Of a DNA stretch of 64,000 bases, positions 39,696 to 48,275 are shown piece after piece. This DNA is from Methanocaldococcus vulcanius M7 (GTDB lineage Archaea > AGJL01 > Methanococci > Methanococcales > Methanocaldococcaceae), in assembly GCF_000024625.1 (NCBI RefSeq), contig NC_013407.1:496001-560000 (forward strand), in the 5' to 3' direction. The position numbers and the translations under genes are program-made. A model generated the notes under the pieces. It was not told where the DNA came from, did no database searches, and saw only the letters and a program-made list of their open reading frames with translations. Numbering within the stretch: position 1 is the first letter of the stretch; every line of letters begins with the position of its first letter.

Positions 39696-40723
39696 TATTT
39701 CACCATAACTATCGTCAAATCAGCAACATAGATGTTATCAAATCCAATAACTTTTCTAATACTGCATTTTTCAAGGGTTCCATAAAATATTTGATTATCA
39801 TACTGAACCAACAAAGTTCTTGTTTTTCTAAACTCTTCTAACTTCAAATAATCATCAATCGTATTTAGAAGCACACTAACGCTGAAGGATTTTGTAGTGT
39901 TCAAATAAGGAACCGCTTTTGTTTCACCATCTTCAATAGCATATTTTCCAACAGCTCTGCCGAAGTCCATACTTCTATCAATAACTTTGAATGCATATCT
40001 GTTGATAGCGAAATCAGAAGCTACTTTTTCCTCATAAGAAACCTTTACACTTGTTGCAGGGAAGATATAAGCATCTAAAGAAACTAATGAATCGTTAGCC
40101 GTGTCTCTTGCATAGATGTAGAATCTTCTTTTGGAGAGTATGTAAGGAGCTTTAACTTGGAGATGTATGGCTATGATATTCCCATTAGCATCCGTATATG
40201 TTTCTAAAACTCTATAAGGCAATACTTGGTTAGTATAATCATCAACAACTGTGATTTGGGAAATATCTTTGATTAGATTATTCACATTAGTAATTATCGC
40301 ATCGTAAATTGCGTAATATTTGTTAATTGACAAATTCAGTAAGAATTGCTTTGATAAATTAGGTCTTTGCAATGTGGCATCTAAATTGCTGGTATATCTT
40401 GGTTGTTGGTCATCGAAGTAAAGATAAAACACATCATTAGCTGAACCCGTTACATTATGCACTACAATGCTCATTTCGTTAGCAGTTTCGGAATAAATAT
40501 CGAAAGGCAAGACATTACCAGCAGAATCTGTAATTCTTAGTTCCTGCCCTCTATAATCCCAAAATGCTGTAAATTCTGGTGGAATATACAATTCTACATC
40601 TTCATTGTTGGCATCTTCACTAAGTAATAATTGAACTCTTTTGTAAAGCTTAATTGTAGCTAATGTTTGAATATTTGTTGTAAAAGTATTTGGAAAATTC
40701 GGAATTAATGAAAATGTTGTCAT
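39695..40723 (-). CDS. Distal tail/adhesin protein with DUF2341-like part
   Basis: 342 residues. Residues about 25-110 have LYIPPEFTAFWDYRGQELRITDSAGNVLPFDIYSE and DVFYLYFDDQQP, a DUF2341-like pattern repeated weakly at 150-215. The C-terminal part (about 235-342) ends FYGTLEKCSIRKVIGFDNIYVADLTIVMVK, like distal tail proteins that follow the tape measure. The stop and the next start overlap. GTGATAGT precedes the ATG. Confidence 0.55.
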   Translation of the reverse strand: MTTFSLIPNFPNTFTTNIQTLATIKLYKRVQLLLSEDANNEDVELYIPPEFTAFWDYRGQELRITDSAGNVLPFDIYSETANEMSIVVHNVTGSANDVFYLYFDDQQPRYTSNLDATLQRPNLSKQFLLNLSINKYYAIYDAIITNVNNLIKDISQITVVDDYTNQVLPYRVLETYTDANGNIIAIHLQVKAPYILSKRRFYIYARDTANDSLVSLDAYIFPATSVKVSYEEKVASDFAINRYAFKVIDRSMDFGRAVGKYAIEDGETKAVPYLNTTKSFSVSVLLNTIDDYLKLEEFRKTRTLLVQYDNQIFYGTLEKCSIRKVIGFDNIYVADLTIVMVK

Positions 40724-40727
40724 ACTA

Positions 40728-41924
40728 TCACTCTATTTTGAACTCTGTTTTTGCATCAAAGTCAGCAGTATCTGCAACTGCATATAATGTAACACCTGTT
40801 GGAACTTCAACTGAATAATCTCCTTTTGCATCAATCGTGGCTGTAGCTATTGTATTTCCTGCAGAATCGGTTATATTGACCGTTGCATTTGGAACTATAT
40901 CGATATAGCCGTAGAAGTAAAGAATTTCGATAGTTGAACCTGATGCTGGAGCTGTTGTGAATGTTATTGTTCCATTGGTATAATCAACTGTGAAATCTGT
41001 CCCTTCAACTAATTTCGTTCCATCAACCCAAACACGCACTTTTGGGATTATGGGTTTATTTTGCACTGTAAATGTTGTCGTAGCTCCATCTCCTGTAAAG
41101 GTTTCTACAGCTTTTGAAACATTGATTGTTGTTAATGTCGCAATGATTATCGTTGTGTTTGCATATTGTAGTGTTCCTACAGTGGACGATGGTTCTTTCT
41201 CAGCGTATTTTCTTACATAAATCCAATCAAACCTAACGTCTATGTCCCAACCTCCTCTTGTAGCATATAAACCAATGTAGTCATTTATCGTAACATTTCC
41301 AGTTTCATAATAGTATATTTGCGTTCCAATTATATCATCAGAAACGTAGTTTGTTTTAGGTAATTCAATTAAACTACTGTCAATGTCGATATATGGTATC
41401 TCGCCACCATTACCAGCCACGTAATTATATTTCACACCAATAACAACATTTTGTGCAGATATACTCTTTTTGATTCCAATATTGCTATTAGCATCGTCAG
41501 GATGTAGTCTTATCCAGCTTGTTTCAGGTATATCTACTGTTGTTGATGATGTTCCATATAATTCCCAGCTGTTTAAATCAAAATCGTCAAATACCTCAAA
41601 AACACTGCTCCCATCACTTGCATCAACTGCATCTGGATTTCCACACCATAATAAGATAGTTGTAGAGCCACCTGCTGGAATACTCGGCACTTTTACCCAG
41701 ATTTTAGCTATTTGATTGGCAGAATCCCACTCTTCTATCCAATGTGATATTAACGTCTCACCATCTGAAAGTGTGAATCTAATATCACTTCCATCATCTT
41801 TAGCTTTTGAAAAATCAAAGTTATTAGCATCTAACTGAATAAGCACTTGAAAATCTAATAAATCATAAGAATTTGGATTAGAAATATTTACAGTGGCATA
41901 ATATGTCCATCCATCCAATGCCAT
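40728..41924 (-). CDS. Receptor-binding tail protein with DUF2341 domain
   Basis: 398 residues. Residues 1-105 are a clear DUF2341 domain (LDFQVLIQLDANNFDFSKAKDDGSDIRF, EEWDSANQIAKIWVKVP, ILLWCGNPDAVDASDGSSVF). Residues about 110-245 form a jelly-roll-like carbohydrate-binding module, about 265-330 a module with TFTGDGATTTFTVQNKP and WVDGTKLVEGTDFTVDY, and about 340-398 a small beta domain. DUF2341 occurs in archaeal surface proteins, so recognition of host sugars or S-layer is inferred. Confidence 0.65.
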   Translation of the reverse strand: MALDGWTYYATVNISNPNSYDLLDFQVLIQLDANNFDFSKAKDDGSDIRFTLSDGETLISHWIEEWDSANQIAKIWVKVPSIPAGGSTTILLWCGNPDAVDASDGSSVFEVFDDFDLNSWELYGTSSTTVDIPETSWIRLHPDDANSNIGIKKSISAQNVVIGVKYNYVAGNGGEIPYIDIDSSLIELPKTNYVSDDIIGTQIYYYETGNVTINDYIGLYATRGGWDIDVRFDWIYVRKYAEKEPSSTVGTLQYANTTIIIATLTTINVSKAVETFTGDGATTTFTVQNKPIIPKVRVWVDGTKLVEGTDFTVDYTNGTITFTTAPASGSTIEILYFYGYIDIVPNATVNITDSAGNTIATATIDAKGDYSVEVPTGVTLYAVADTADFDAKTEFKIE

Positions 41925-41928
41925 GCCC

Positions 41929-42405
41929 TCACCATGTTATTGTTAGTTTCCCATTGAGAACTAAGATTGTTTTTACCTTTGTTTCATCTAACCCGGTCAT
42001 TTTAGCAATGTCTTCAATCGAATAACCATTATTCCAATAATTTAGCACATCAACAGCCTTAGATATTAAATCGGAAATCGCAATCCCATAATCTTTTGAA
42101 AATTCTAAGCTAATTGCTCCCATAAGGGCTAAAGCATCAACTGAACCAGTTTGCTCATAAGTTGTTTTATAATTTTGATAATCGTTAATTCTACTTATCT
42201 GGTCTTTAATCACGTCAGTATCATCTTTATATTGTACAATCAGCTTTTGTGTTGTCCTATAATACTCAATTTTCTCAACTGAACAAATATTGCCATTATC
42301 TAAAGTTACCTTTTTTTGGTATTCAACTGAACCCAATCCGTTAATATCTGACTCTGAAACGTTTTCTATTGTCATGATTTTAGTTTGTGGCTGGACGGCT
42401 GCCAT
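41929..42405 (-). CDS. Virion-region protein of unknown function
   Basis: 158 residues. The N-terminal half is beta-rich (KIMTIENVSESDINGLGSVEYQKKVTLDNG) and the C-terminal half carries a helix-turn-helix-like end (NNGYSIEDIAKMTGLDETKVKTILVLNG). It lies between the tape measure and the adhesins, so a minor tail role is likely. AAGGTGATATAA precedes the ATG. No family recognised. Confidence 0.55.
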   Translation of the reverse strand: MAAVQPQTKIMTIENVSESDINGLGSVEYQKKVTLDNGNICSVEKIEYYRTTQKLIVQYKDDTDVIKDQISRINDYQNYKTTYEQTGSVDALALMGAISLEFSKDYGIAISDLISKAVDVLNYWNNGYSIEDIAKMTGLDETKVKTILVLNGKLTITW

Positions 42406-42417
42406 TTATATCACCTT

Positions 42418-42534
42418 TTAAGCTGTGAATGTCCAAACGCCAGATTCAACTGTTGTTGTTGGGATTTGGTAATTTGAAACGTCTATAACAACTTCAACGA
42501 CTAATCTTTCAGTTTCATCAGCATAGTGCCACAT
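42418..42534 (-). CDS. Small virion-region protein, 38 residues
   Basis: MWHYADETERLVVEVVIDVS then NYQIPTTTVESGVWTFTA. ATG 42534 has an excellent GGTGATGTAA upstream and lies six bases past the tape-measure stop; its own stop lies 13 bases before the next ATG. The tight packing with a good ribosome-binding site makes it a real gene. Function unknown. Confidence 0.65.
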   Translation of the reverse strand: MWHYADETERLVVEVVIDVSNYQIPTTTVESGVWTFTA

Positions 42535-42539
42535 TTACA

Positions 42540-44732
42540 TCACCACATTGTTAATTGCTGTTTCAGAACCTTCTGGACAGCCAGGGCGATGTCTTCAGGG
42601 CTCGCATCGGTTTTAGAAACGTGTATATTGACGTTGATATTTGGGCTTGAGTTAGTAATATTCTGTATTGTTGTAACTTGCTGGCTTATGGGAATGCTTT
42701 TTGGATTTATCGCCATTGTTGTCGTTATTTTTCCAACTGCAGCTTGAATTCTTGATTTATGCTTTTCAATTCCTTCCGCAATTGTTTCGATGAATCCTGG
42801 ACCTACTTTATCTAATCTTGATAGAGGTCCCTCTTTTGCTGGTGAGTGAGGTAAATGGTCATCAATCCAGCTGAGTAAATCTAAGATTTTTTGCTTAATT
42901 TCATTAATTTTACTGGTGAATCCTCTGATAAATTCAGTAATGAGCCCAACTCCAGCTTGATAAAATCTACTTGGCAGTGATTTTAAGAAATTAATTATCT
43001 CATTCATTATATTCTTGAGTTTGTCTCTAATTCCAAATAGATTCTTATCCCATGCTAATTTTATAAGCCCCCACGGTCCAAGCAGGGAGTATTTCAGAGC
43101 TTCAAGAATCTGTGTTTTATGAGTCTTAATTTGGTTAATTAACCACTTAATTCCATTAATAAATAGTGTCAGCTTCTGCTTTACTGCACTAATAGCTGAA
43201 TTTACAATATCTCTTATACCAAACCAATTGTTTTTCCAAGCTAAGTATAGAACTGCCAGCACTGCAACTATTGCCAATATTGGTGCTGTTATAGGTGCGA
43301 TTGCCGCTATAAATGCACCTATTGCTCCTATGGCTGCTGACACTGCCCCAGCAATTGCTCCAAATGAAATCCCCAAAGCCCCAATGACTGAAACTATTTC
43401 CAATGTTGAAGATATCGCCATTGCAAATGCTCCAGCCAGTAATATTATAGGCCCCACAATTGCAGCAACTGCAGCAGCTAATCCTACAAATGCTCCGATT
43501 GCATGTTTTATTGGTGTTGGAAGCTTGTTAAAAATATCTAATATAGGTTTTAGAGCCATTAGAATGATTTTACCGACAGTAGCCATTCCTTGTGCAACTG
43601 AAACTGCAAATTCTTTTATTGCCGGCATTGCTTTAATCAGCATGTCTAAGAATTCTTTGATATTGCCTTTAGAGTCCTTAAAAATCTCTAATTTTATATT
43701 TTCAATTGCTGATTTCAACTGCTGTATCTTATACTCAACAGTGTTCGTCATTTCTCTGTATTTTTGTTCAGCCACTCCTGCAGAATTTTCCAATATCCTA
43801 ACGTATTCCTTATAAGCATCTCCTCCTTGTTGCATTAATTGTAGTAATGCTGAACCTGCCTCAGTTCCGAATATTTTAAATATCTCAGTTGCTGACAACC
43901 CTTTTTTCTTAATATCATCTAAAATATCTCCTAAATTCCTAAGTTTTCCTGATGCATCCATTACTTTAATTCCATACTGCTCTAATGCTTTCTGAACCTT
44001 AGTATCTGCCAACTCAGTTAATACTTCTCTCAATCCTGTCCCTGCATCTTCTCCTCTTCTACCTGCCTTATAAAACATCATCAAAGCAGCTACTGTATCT
44101 TCCAAACTTAACCCCAATGCCCTTGCTGCTGGTGCCGCATATTTCAAGGAGTATTGTAATTTTTCAACAGTCGCTGGAGAGTTGGCACACGCTTGAACAA
44201 AAACATCAACGGCTCTACCGGATTCTTGTGCTGACATTCCAAATGAGTTCAATGTTGAAACTACTAAATCTGTAGCTGTTGATAAGTCGGTTTGTGCTAC
44301 CGTAGCCAGATGTAGAACATTGGGAATTGCTGCAATTATTTCATTTGTTTTCATCCCAGCACTTGCCATGAGATACATTGCTTCAGCAGCTTCTGAAGCA
44401 GTGTATGCCGTCTGTGCCCCCATTTGCATAGCTGTTTGTGTCAATTTCTCAAATTCTTCAGCCGTAGCTCCAGTTATTGCTTTAATCTTATACATCTGCT
44501 GTTCAAATTCTATACCTGTTTGAATTGCTGAATACATTCCTGCAACAAATGGAGCTGAAAATGCTGTAACTCCAGCTCCAACCATTGCCATACTCTTTCC
44601 TACCCTATCAAAAACATCAGCCATGTTTTTAACTCTATTTTCCAATCTATCAATGTTTTGTTGTATTTTTTGAAATACTGCCGTTGCTTTATCCACCGCT
44701 GTAATTATGATTTGCAGATTAGTGTCAGCCAT
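42540..44732 (-). CDS. Tail tape measure protein
   Basis: 730 residues. TP901-type core at about 60-330: QTGIEFEQQMYKIKAITGATAEEFEKL, QTAYTASEAAEAMYLMASAG, AAPAARALGLSLEDTVAALMMFYKAG and EDAGTGLREVLTEL are classic tape-measure sequence. Hydrophobic stretches at about 410-510 (AFVGLAAAVAAIVGPIILLAG and following) probably cross the host membrane during DNA entry. The C-terminus includes DLLSWIDDHLPHSPAKEGPLS, also typical. It sets tail length. Confidence 0.93.
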   Translation of the reverse strand: MADTNLQIIITAVDKATAVFQKIQQNIDRLENRVKNMADVFDRVGKSMAMVGAGVTAFSAPFVAGMYSAIQTGIEFEQQMYKIKAITGATAEEFEKLTQTAMQMGAQTAYTASEAAEAMYLMASAGMKTNEIIAAIPNVLHLATVAQTDLSTATDLVVSTLNSFGMSAQESGRAVDVFVQACANSPATVEKLQYSLKYAAPAARALGLSLEDTVAALMMFYKAGRRGEDAGTGLREVLTELADTKVQKALEQYGIKVMDASGKLRNLGDILDDIKKKGLSATEIFKIFGTEAGSALLQLMQQGGDAYKEYVRILENSAGVAEQKYREMTNTVEYKIQQLKSAIENIKLEIFKDSKGNIKEFLDMLIKAMPAIKEFAVSVAQGMATVGKIILMALKPILDIFNKLPTPIKHAIGAFVGLAAAVAAIVGPIILLAGAFAMAISSTLEIVSVIGALGISFGAIAGAVSAAIGAIGAFIAAIAPITAPILAIVAVLAVLYLAWKNNWFGIRDIVNSAISAVKQKLTLFINGIKWLINQIKTHKTQILEALKYSLLGPWGLIKLAWDKNLFGIRDKLKNIMNEIINFLKSLPSRFYQAGVGLITEFIRGFTSKINEIKQKILDLLSWIDDHLPHSPAKEGPLSRLDKVGPGFIETIAEGIEKHKSRIQAAVGKITTTMAINPKSIPISQQVTTIQNITNSSPNINVNIHVSKTDASPEDIALAVQKVLKQQLTMW

Positions 44733-44733
44733 G

Positions 44734-44862
44734 TTACCAGCCCAACAAACACCCTATTATGGACAATATAAACAATAATCCGATAACTATGAATATCACC
44801 AAACAAATAGCTCCAAAAATTAATATTGTTCGTCTTTTCCACCTTTCAGTATCTACTGGCAT
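44734..44862 (-). CDS. Small membrane protein before tape measure, 42 residues
   Basis: MPVDTERWKRRTILIFGAIC then a hydrophobic helix to the end (LVIFIVIGLLFILSIIGCLLGW). It overlaps the end of the upstream chaperone-like frame by 10 bases and ends two bases before the tape-measure ATG. A weak ribosome-binding site only. Position suggests a membrane-acting tail factor; unproven. Confidence 0.55.
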   Translation of the reverse strand: MPVDTERWKRRTILIFGAICLVIFIVIGLLFILSIIGCLLGW

Positions 44863-45098
44863 GTGTATCGCCTTAGGATTTCTTTATACTGTAGTGACAA
44901 TTCAGATTCTTTAACCACTTCAACCTTACAACCTTTCTTACTTTGCTCTTTTCCAGCCACGTTTAAAGCAACTGCCTGATTGATATTAAAATCAACTATT
45001 GAGAGCTTTAGTAAATCAGAAGGTAAGCAATTATATCTTTGAGCTAAGGCATCTAACAATTCACTATTCTCCCTCACGAAAGGATGCCACATTTTCAT
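44853..45098 (-). CDS. Tail assembly chaperone, second frame
   Basis: 81 residues, MKMWHPFVRENSELLDALAQ onward, with SIVDFNINQAVALNVAGKEQSKKG. Small helical protein just before the tape measure, where the downstream half of a tail chaperone lies. It overlaps the upstream frame (45064-45432) by 35 bases in the +1 frame and has no ribosome-binding site; the codon before its ATG is a stop in that frame. It may be read as an extension of the upstream protein by a +1 shift. Confidence 0.65.
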   Translation of the reverse strand: MKMWHPFVRENSELLDALAQRYNCLPSDLLKLSIVDFNINQAVALNVAGKEQSKKGCKVEVVKESELSLQYKEILRRYTCQ

Positions 45099-45432
45099 TT
45101 ACATTTAGCTGGGATAGAACATAGTTCATAAGGAAATCCTTATCTCTACCGTCTAATTGTTCCCATTTAATACCTTTTGGCTCTACAATGCACTTTTCAA
45201 CTAACTTAGGTAGAATTTCAACAAAATTTTTTATGAACTCTGGATTTTTAGATATATTCTCTTTAATATTGTCTTTTGACGTTGGATTTTTAAGTAAATC
45301 TTGCATTATAGGTATATCTCCCATAACTTCTAAAATATCATAAGCTGATAACGTCTTAACTTTAAATACAAATCCACTTGGCAATTTTACTTCGGGATAT
45401 GCTTTTTTCAAGTATTCCTCAACGGTTACCAT
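45064..45432 (-). CDS. Tail assembly chaperone, first frame
   Basis: 122 residues: MVTVEEYLKKAYPEVKLPSG, FVFKVKTLSAYDILEVMG, and EILPKLVEKCIVEPKGIKWEQLDGRDKDFLMNYV. The motif of a beta segment, then helices, then CI..P...W..L...D...L is usual in tail assembly chaperones located between tail tube and tape measure. GTGGTGATTAC precedes the ATG. Confidence 0.78.
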   Translation of the reverse strand: MVTVEEYLKKAYPEVKLPSGFVFKVKTLSAYDILEVMGDIPIMQDLLKNPTSKDNIKENISKNPEFIKNFVEILPKLVEKCIVEPKGIKWEQLDGRDKDFLMNYVLSQLNVNENVASFREGE

Positions 45433-45443
45433 GTAATCACCAC

Positions 45444-46217
45444 TTATTCAGGTAGGTTTTCATAGAATATTATATCTTCATTGGCATTTGAAACGACAAA
45501 GCTAATTTCTTCCTTAATGTGTTCTTCTTTACCCCTGATGTAGTCAAACTTAGGTTTGTCTAAAATTGTTACGTTTCTCATTTGCACACCTTGAAGATGT
45601 CCATCAGCTCCCTTAACGAATCCAACTAACGTGAATTTTGGAACATTAACGGGTTTTCCACTTTTAACCCCTGCCACTGTGGATATTGTAACGGTTTCAG
45701 TAGTCTGCAGGGTTGCAGGTAATATGATGCTATCAATCTGCGAAAATAACAAATTTCCAACGATAGTTTCTGCAGTTGTGTAATTGAACTTCTCTGTTAT
45801 TGGATTTCCAAAAGCGTCTTTTCCTTGGACTATAATTATATCTGGAGTTACTGTTGCAGTTGTAGATATTGAGACTTTAATGATTGCTGGGATTGTAGGC
45901 TGTGCTGTAGGAGTAATTGTTTGTTCCGCCCCTGTTCCAGTAGCAGTGGCTAAAGTTTCTTCCACAGACTCCATCGCATCAATACCCATAAACAAACTCC
46001 AGAACTTATGTGTTCCCGCCAATGTTACGAACTTTCCTTTGAAATCTATAAACTGCGATACATCTTTGTAAATACCTTTAGTAGTTTCAGTAGAGAATTC
46101 TTTATGTTTCAACTCGCACTCAAATTCCACAACAGCTACTTCCTCGCCGTTAATAAGAAGCGTTCCTCCACCTTTAAACCTCTCGTATTCTGTAGTTGGG
46201 TAATATACACTTCCCAT
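45444..46217 (-). CDS. Major tail tube protein
   Basis: 257 residues, beta-rich. GSVYYPTTEYERFKGGGTLLINGEEVAVVEFECELKHKEFSTETTKGIYKDV is a tail-tube-like start with an early strand pair. A Thr-rich inserted domain (about 88-185, with TITPTAQPTIPAIIKVSIST) probably projects outward. The position between head connector and tail chaperones supports the call. GTGATTTGA precedes the ATG. Confidence 0.75.
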   Translation of the reverse strand: MGSVYYPTTEYERFKGGGTLLINGEEVAVVEFECELKHKEFSTETTKGIYKDVSQFIDFKGKFVTLAGTHKFWSLFMGIDAMESVEETLATATGTGAEQTITPTAQPTIPAIIKVSISTTATVTPDIIIVQGKDAFGNPITEKFNYTTAETIVGNLLFSQIDSIILPATLQTTETVTISTVAGVKSGKPVNVPKFTLVGFVKGADGHLQGVQMRNVTILDKPKFDYIRGKEEHIKEEISFVVSNANEDIIFYENLPE

Positions 46218-46226
46218 TCAAATCAC

Positions 46227-46622
46227 CTATTCGGTTATTGCATAATCCAAAACAGGAATGAATTTTTGGTCTTCAATATCTTTATCATCAATAACATCTT
46301 GAATTTTTTTAAGTCTGTAAATAATCGCCTGAACTAACTCTTTAGCCCTTTTTTCATATTGCTCTATCTTGTCTCTCTCATAATTGTCAATTTGCAGTTT
46401 TTCCCAATATTGGATTAAGATTCTTGAACCTGCGTAGAACAAACATGCCTCTTTTGCTAATGTCTGAAGTTCAGTATCTGTTGCTGGGAGTTCTGTATTA
46501 ACTTGGGCATCAATCCACGCAGATGCCACTGTAATAGCAGTAGTTAAACTGTCCTTGATATCCTGAAAAGGGAGTTTTAGATTTAAGAAACTATATAACT
46601 CTGTTTCAGTGCAATAAGCCAT
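46227..46622 (-). CDS. Head-tail connector/adaptor protein
   Basis: 131 residues from ATG 46622 (GGTTGAGATT upstream; the longer frame to 46640 starts with TTG inside the capsid gene's end). Mostly helical: CTETELYSFLNLKLPFQDIKDSLTTAITVASAWIDAQV and LQTLAKEACLFYAGSRILIQYW follow the pattern of gp6/gp15-like connectors that cap the portal. Sits directly after the capsid gene. Confidence 0.68.
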   Translation of the reverse strand: MAYCTETELYSFLNLKLPFQDIKDSLTTAITVASAWIDAQVNTELPATDTELQTLAKEACLFYAGSRILIQYWEKLQIDNYERDKIEQYEKRAKELVQAIIYRLKKIQDVIDDKDIEDQKFIPVLDYAITE

Positions 46623-46632
46623 AATCTCAACC

Positions 46633-47436
46633 TTATGCAATGTTTAGTTTGATAACCCCTCCCTCATGTAAAATACCGCCTCCAAACTTCTCTTTAACAT
46701 ACCATGCAAATTTTTCGGGCGGGTCAGTGTCAGTATCAACTCTAACAACTGTCGCTGGAAGAGCCACAGGGAATTCAACAACCAATGGATTAGCTTCAAA
46801 TAAAATACCTGTTCCAGCGTCGATTTCGGTGCATGGGATAATCTTAACGTTTAAATCAGTTTGAAGGACTTTTAATCCACTATTTAAGTAATCGTTGAAT
46901 CCTAATTGCCCGACATCTTCTGGATTCAATATCAATTTTGGTTTTTGGACAGGAACTTTGTTTTTTCTCATTTGGTTTATAGCTTGGAATATTGAATTTA
47001 CCTTATCCGTTATGGTTGCAGAGCTCCAAGTAACATTTTTTTCGTTTGGTGTTTGGGACAACACATCAATGACTTTTTTATTCTCTTGCTCTACTAAATC
47101 ATACAATACTGCTGTATTAATTGCTTTTTCAACAGGGAATCCTGTTTTTTTAGCTGCTAAAATGGTATCTGCATCAATCTCAATAAGTGGTGATTTATAA
47201 ACTTCAAGCTTAATGTCAATCTCTGTTTTTTCCAATTCAGCCAGCTCAGGTGTTGCAGTTTTAGCTGATTTCTTTGTAGAGTTTTTTAAAGTGTATTTTA
47301 TCCTTGTAACTAAATCCTTAAACTGCGGAACTGGTGTAACTGGAACTTCTTTTAATAAGGTTGAAATTGGCTCTAAGTCAGTGAGGATTTTATTTTCGAT
47401 CAATTGAAATTCAGCTTTTGTTAGCAACTGAACCAT
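46633..47436 (-). CDS. Major capsid protein, HK97-type
   Basis: 267 residues. N-terminal helix, then EVPVTPVPQFKDLVTRIKYTL and ELEKTEIDIKLEVYKSPLIEIDADTILAAKKTGFPVEKAINTAVLYDL, matching the E-loop and P-domain part. KLILNPEDVGQLGFNDYLNSGLKVL and AGTGILFEANPLVVEFPVALPATVVRVDTDT form the A-domain. It closes GGGILHEGGVIKL. The order protease-scaffold-decoration-capsid supports it. No delta domain beyond the usual size; a separate scaffold gene exists. Confidence 0.8.
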   Translation of the reverse strand: MVQLLTKAEFQLIENKILTDLEPISTLLKEVPVTPVPQFKDLVTRIKYTLKNSTKKSAKTATPELAELEKTEIDIKLEVYKSPLIEIDADTILAAKKTGFPVEKAINTAVLYDLVEQENKKVIDVLSQTPNEKNVTWSSATITDKVNSIFQAINQMRKNKVPVQKPKLILNPEDVGQLGFNDYLNSGLKVLQTDLNVKIIPCTEIDAGTGILFEANPLVVEFPVALPATVVRVDTDTDPPEKFAWYVKEKFGGGILHEGGVIKLNIA

Positions 47437-47446
47437 TCATACCACC

Positions 47447-47830
47447 TTATAATCCTACTTTGATTTCATAGATTCCATCAGAATCTGATGATTGAGGAAC
47501 TATGACTTTCAAGACCTTTCCAATGACTGTTTCAAGTGTTGCATTCCCATCATCGATTCTAACTTGTCCAGTTGCAGCATCATAGAATAAAATGTCCCCT
47601 TCAGCTGCTGGAGTTGCTACCCATGATGATGTTGTAGCATCATAAGCATAAGTTGTTGCTTTCAATTTTGTGACTCCATCCACAACCACTGGAACCTCAT
47701 CTCCAACATCATAAGAATCTACATTATCCACATCATCAACAACTCCCAAAACTTTCCCATTTGCAGTAAAAACTGTTTTTGGATAGGTTGTAGCTGTAGC
47801 AGTATATGATTTAATGTATTTGTATGCCAT
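47447..47830 (-). CDS. Head decoration protein
   Basis: 127 residues, all beta and low in Lys: KSYTATATTYPKTVFTANGKVLG, DVGDEVPVVVDGVTKLKA, EGDILFYDAATGQVRIDDG and VIGKVLKVI. Resembles small decoration or DUF2190-like capsid proteins encoded just before the capsid gene. GGTGGTCTAA precedes the ATG. A stabilising role on the head is inferred. Confidence 0.68.
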   Translation of the reverse strand: MAYKYIKSYTATATTYPKTVFTANGKVLGVVDDVDNVDSYDVGDEVPVVVDGVTKLKATTYAYDATTSSWVATPAAEGDILFYDAATGQVRIDDGNATLETVIGKVLKVIVPQSSDSDGIYEIKVGL

Positions 47831-47840
47831 TTAGACCACC

Positions 47841-48275
47841 TCATTCAATGCCATATCTTCTCCATGGGTTGATGTCTTTCCCTGGCTCTGCAAAAGAAGC
47901 CCCAACAATTTCAGTTGTCTTTTTTGTGTTAATATCCACCTTAGCAAAGACGTCTAAAACATCTTCAACTATTTTACAGTTAGCAAATACTTCTTTATCA
48001 ATGCCGAACTTTGAGCATATTTGTTCAATCTTCTTTTCCTTTTCCATTTGTGCAAAAATTTCAGCTTTTGTTTTTTCAACCGCTTCCCTAATTGCTTTAT
48101 CTTTTTCCTCTGCAAACTGCTCTTTCAACATTTTAGCCTGCTCCTCTAACTTTTCTTTAATCATCTGCTCTACTTCATCTTGCGTATAGACCTTAATACC
48201 AAAATCTTCCGCAAATTGTTCTAATGCTTTCTTAACATCGTCTGGATTTTGATTAGTTTGGTTTTGAGCTGTCAT
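47841..48275 (-). CDS. Scaffold protein
   Basis: 144 residues from ATG 48275, with GTGATGGTT as ribosome-binding site. A long coiled coil at about 30-85 (DEVEQMIKEKLEEQAKMLKEQFAEEKDKAIREAVEKTKAEIFAQMEKEK, 49 residues) is followed by a small C-terminal domain with NPWRRYGIE. Charged, coiled-coil and placed between protease and capsid genes, as expected for a scaffold. Overlaps the protease gene end by 23 bases. Confidence 0.72.
   Translation of the reverse strand: MTAQNQTNQNPDDVKKALEQFAEDFGIKVYTQDEVEQMIKEKLEEQAKMLKEQFAEEKDKAIREAVEKTKAEIFAQMEKEKKIEQICSKFGIDKEVFANCKIVEDVLDVFAKVDINTKKTTEIVGASFAEPGKDINPWRRYGIE

Noticed and set aside
40990-41220. Top-strand frames inside the adhesin genes
   Set aside because: No start signals and low-complexity content; leftward genes there have clear domains.
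43228-43815. A 195-residue frame opposite the tape measure gene
   Set aside because: Alanine- and isoleucine-rich shadow of the tape measure's hydrophobic region; no ribosome-binding site.
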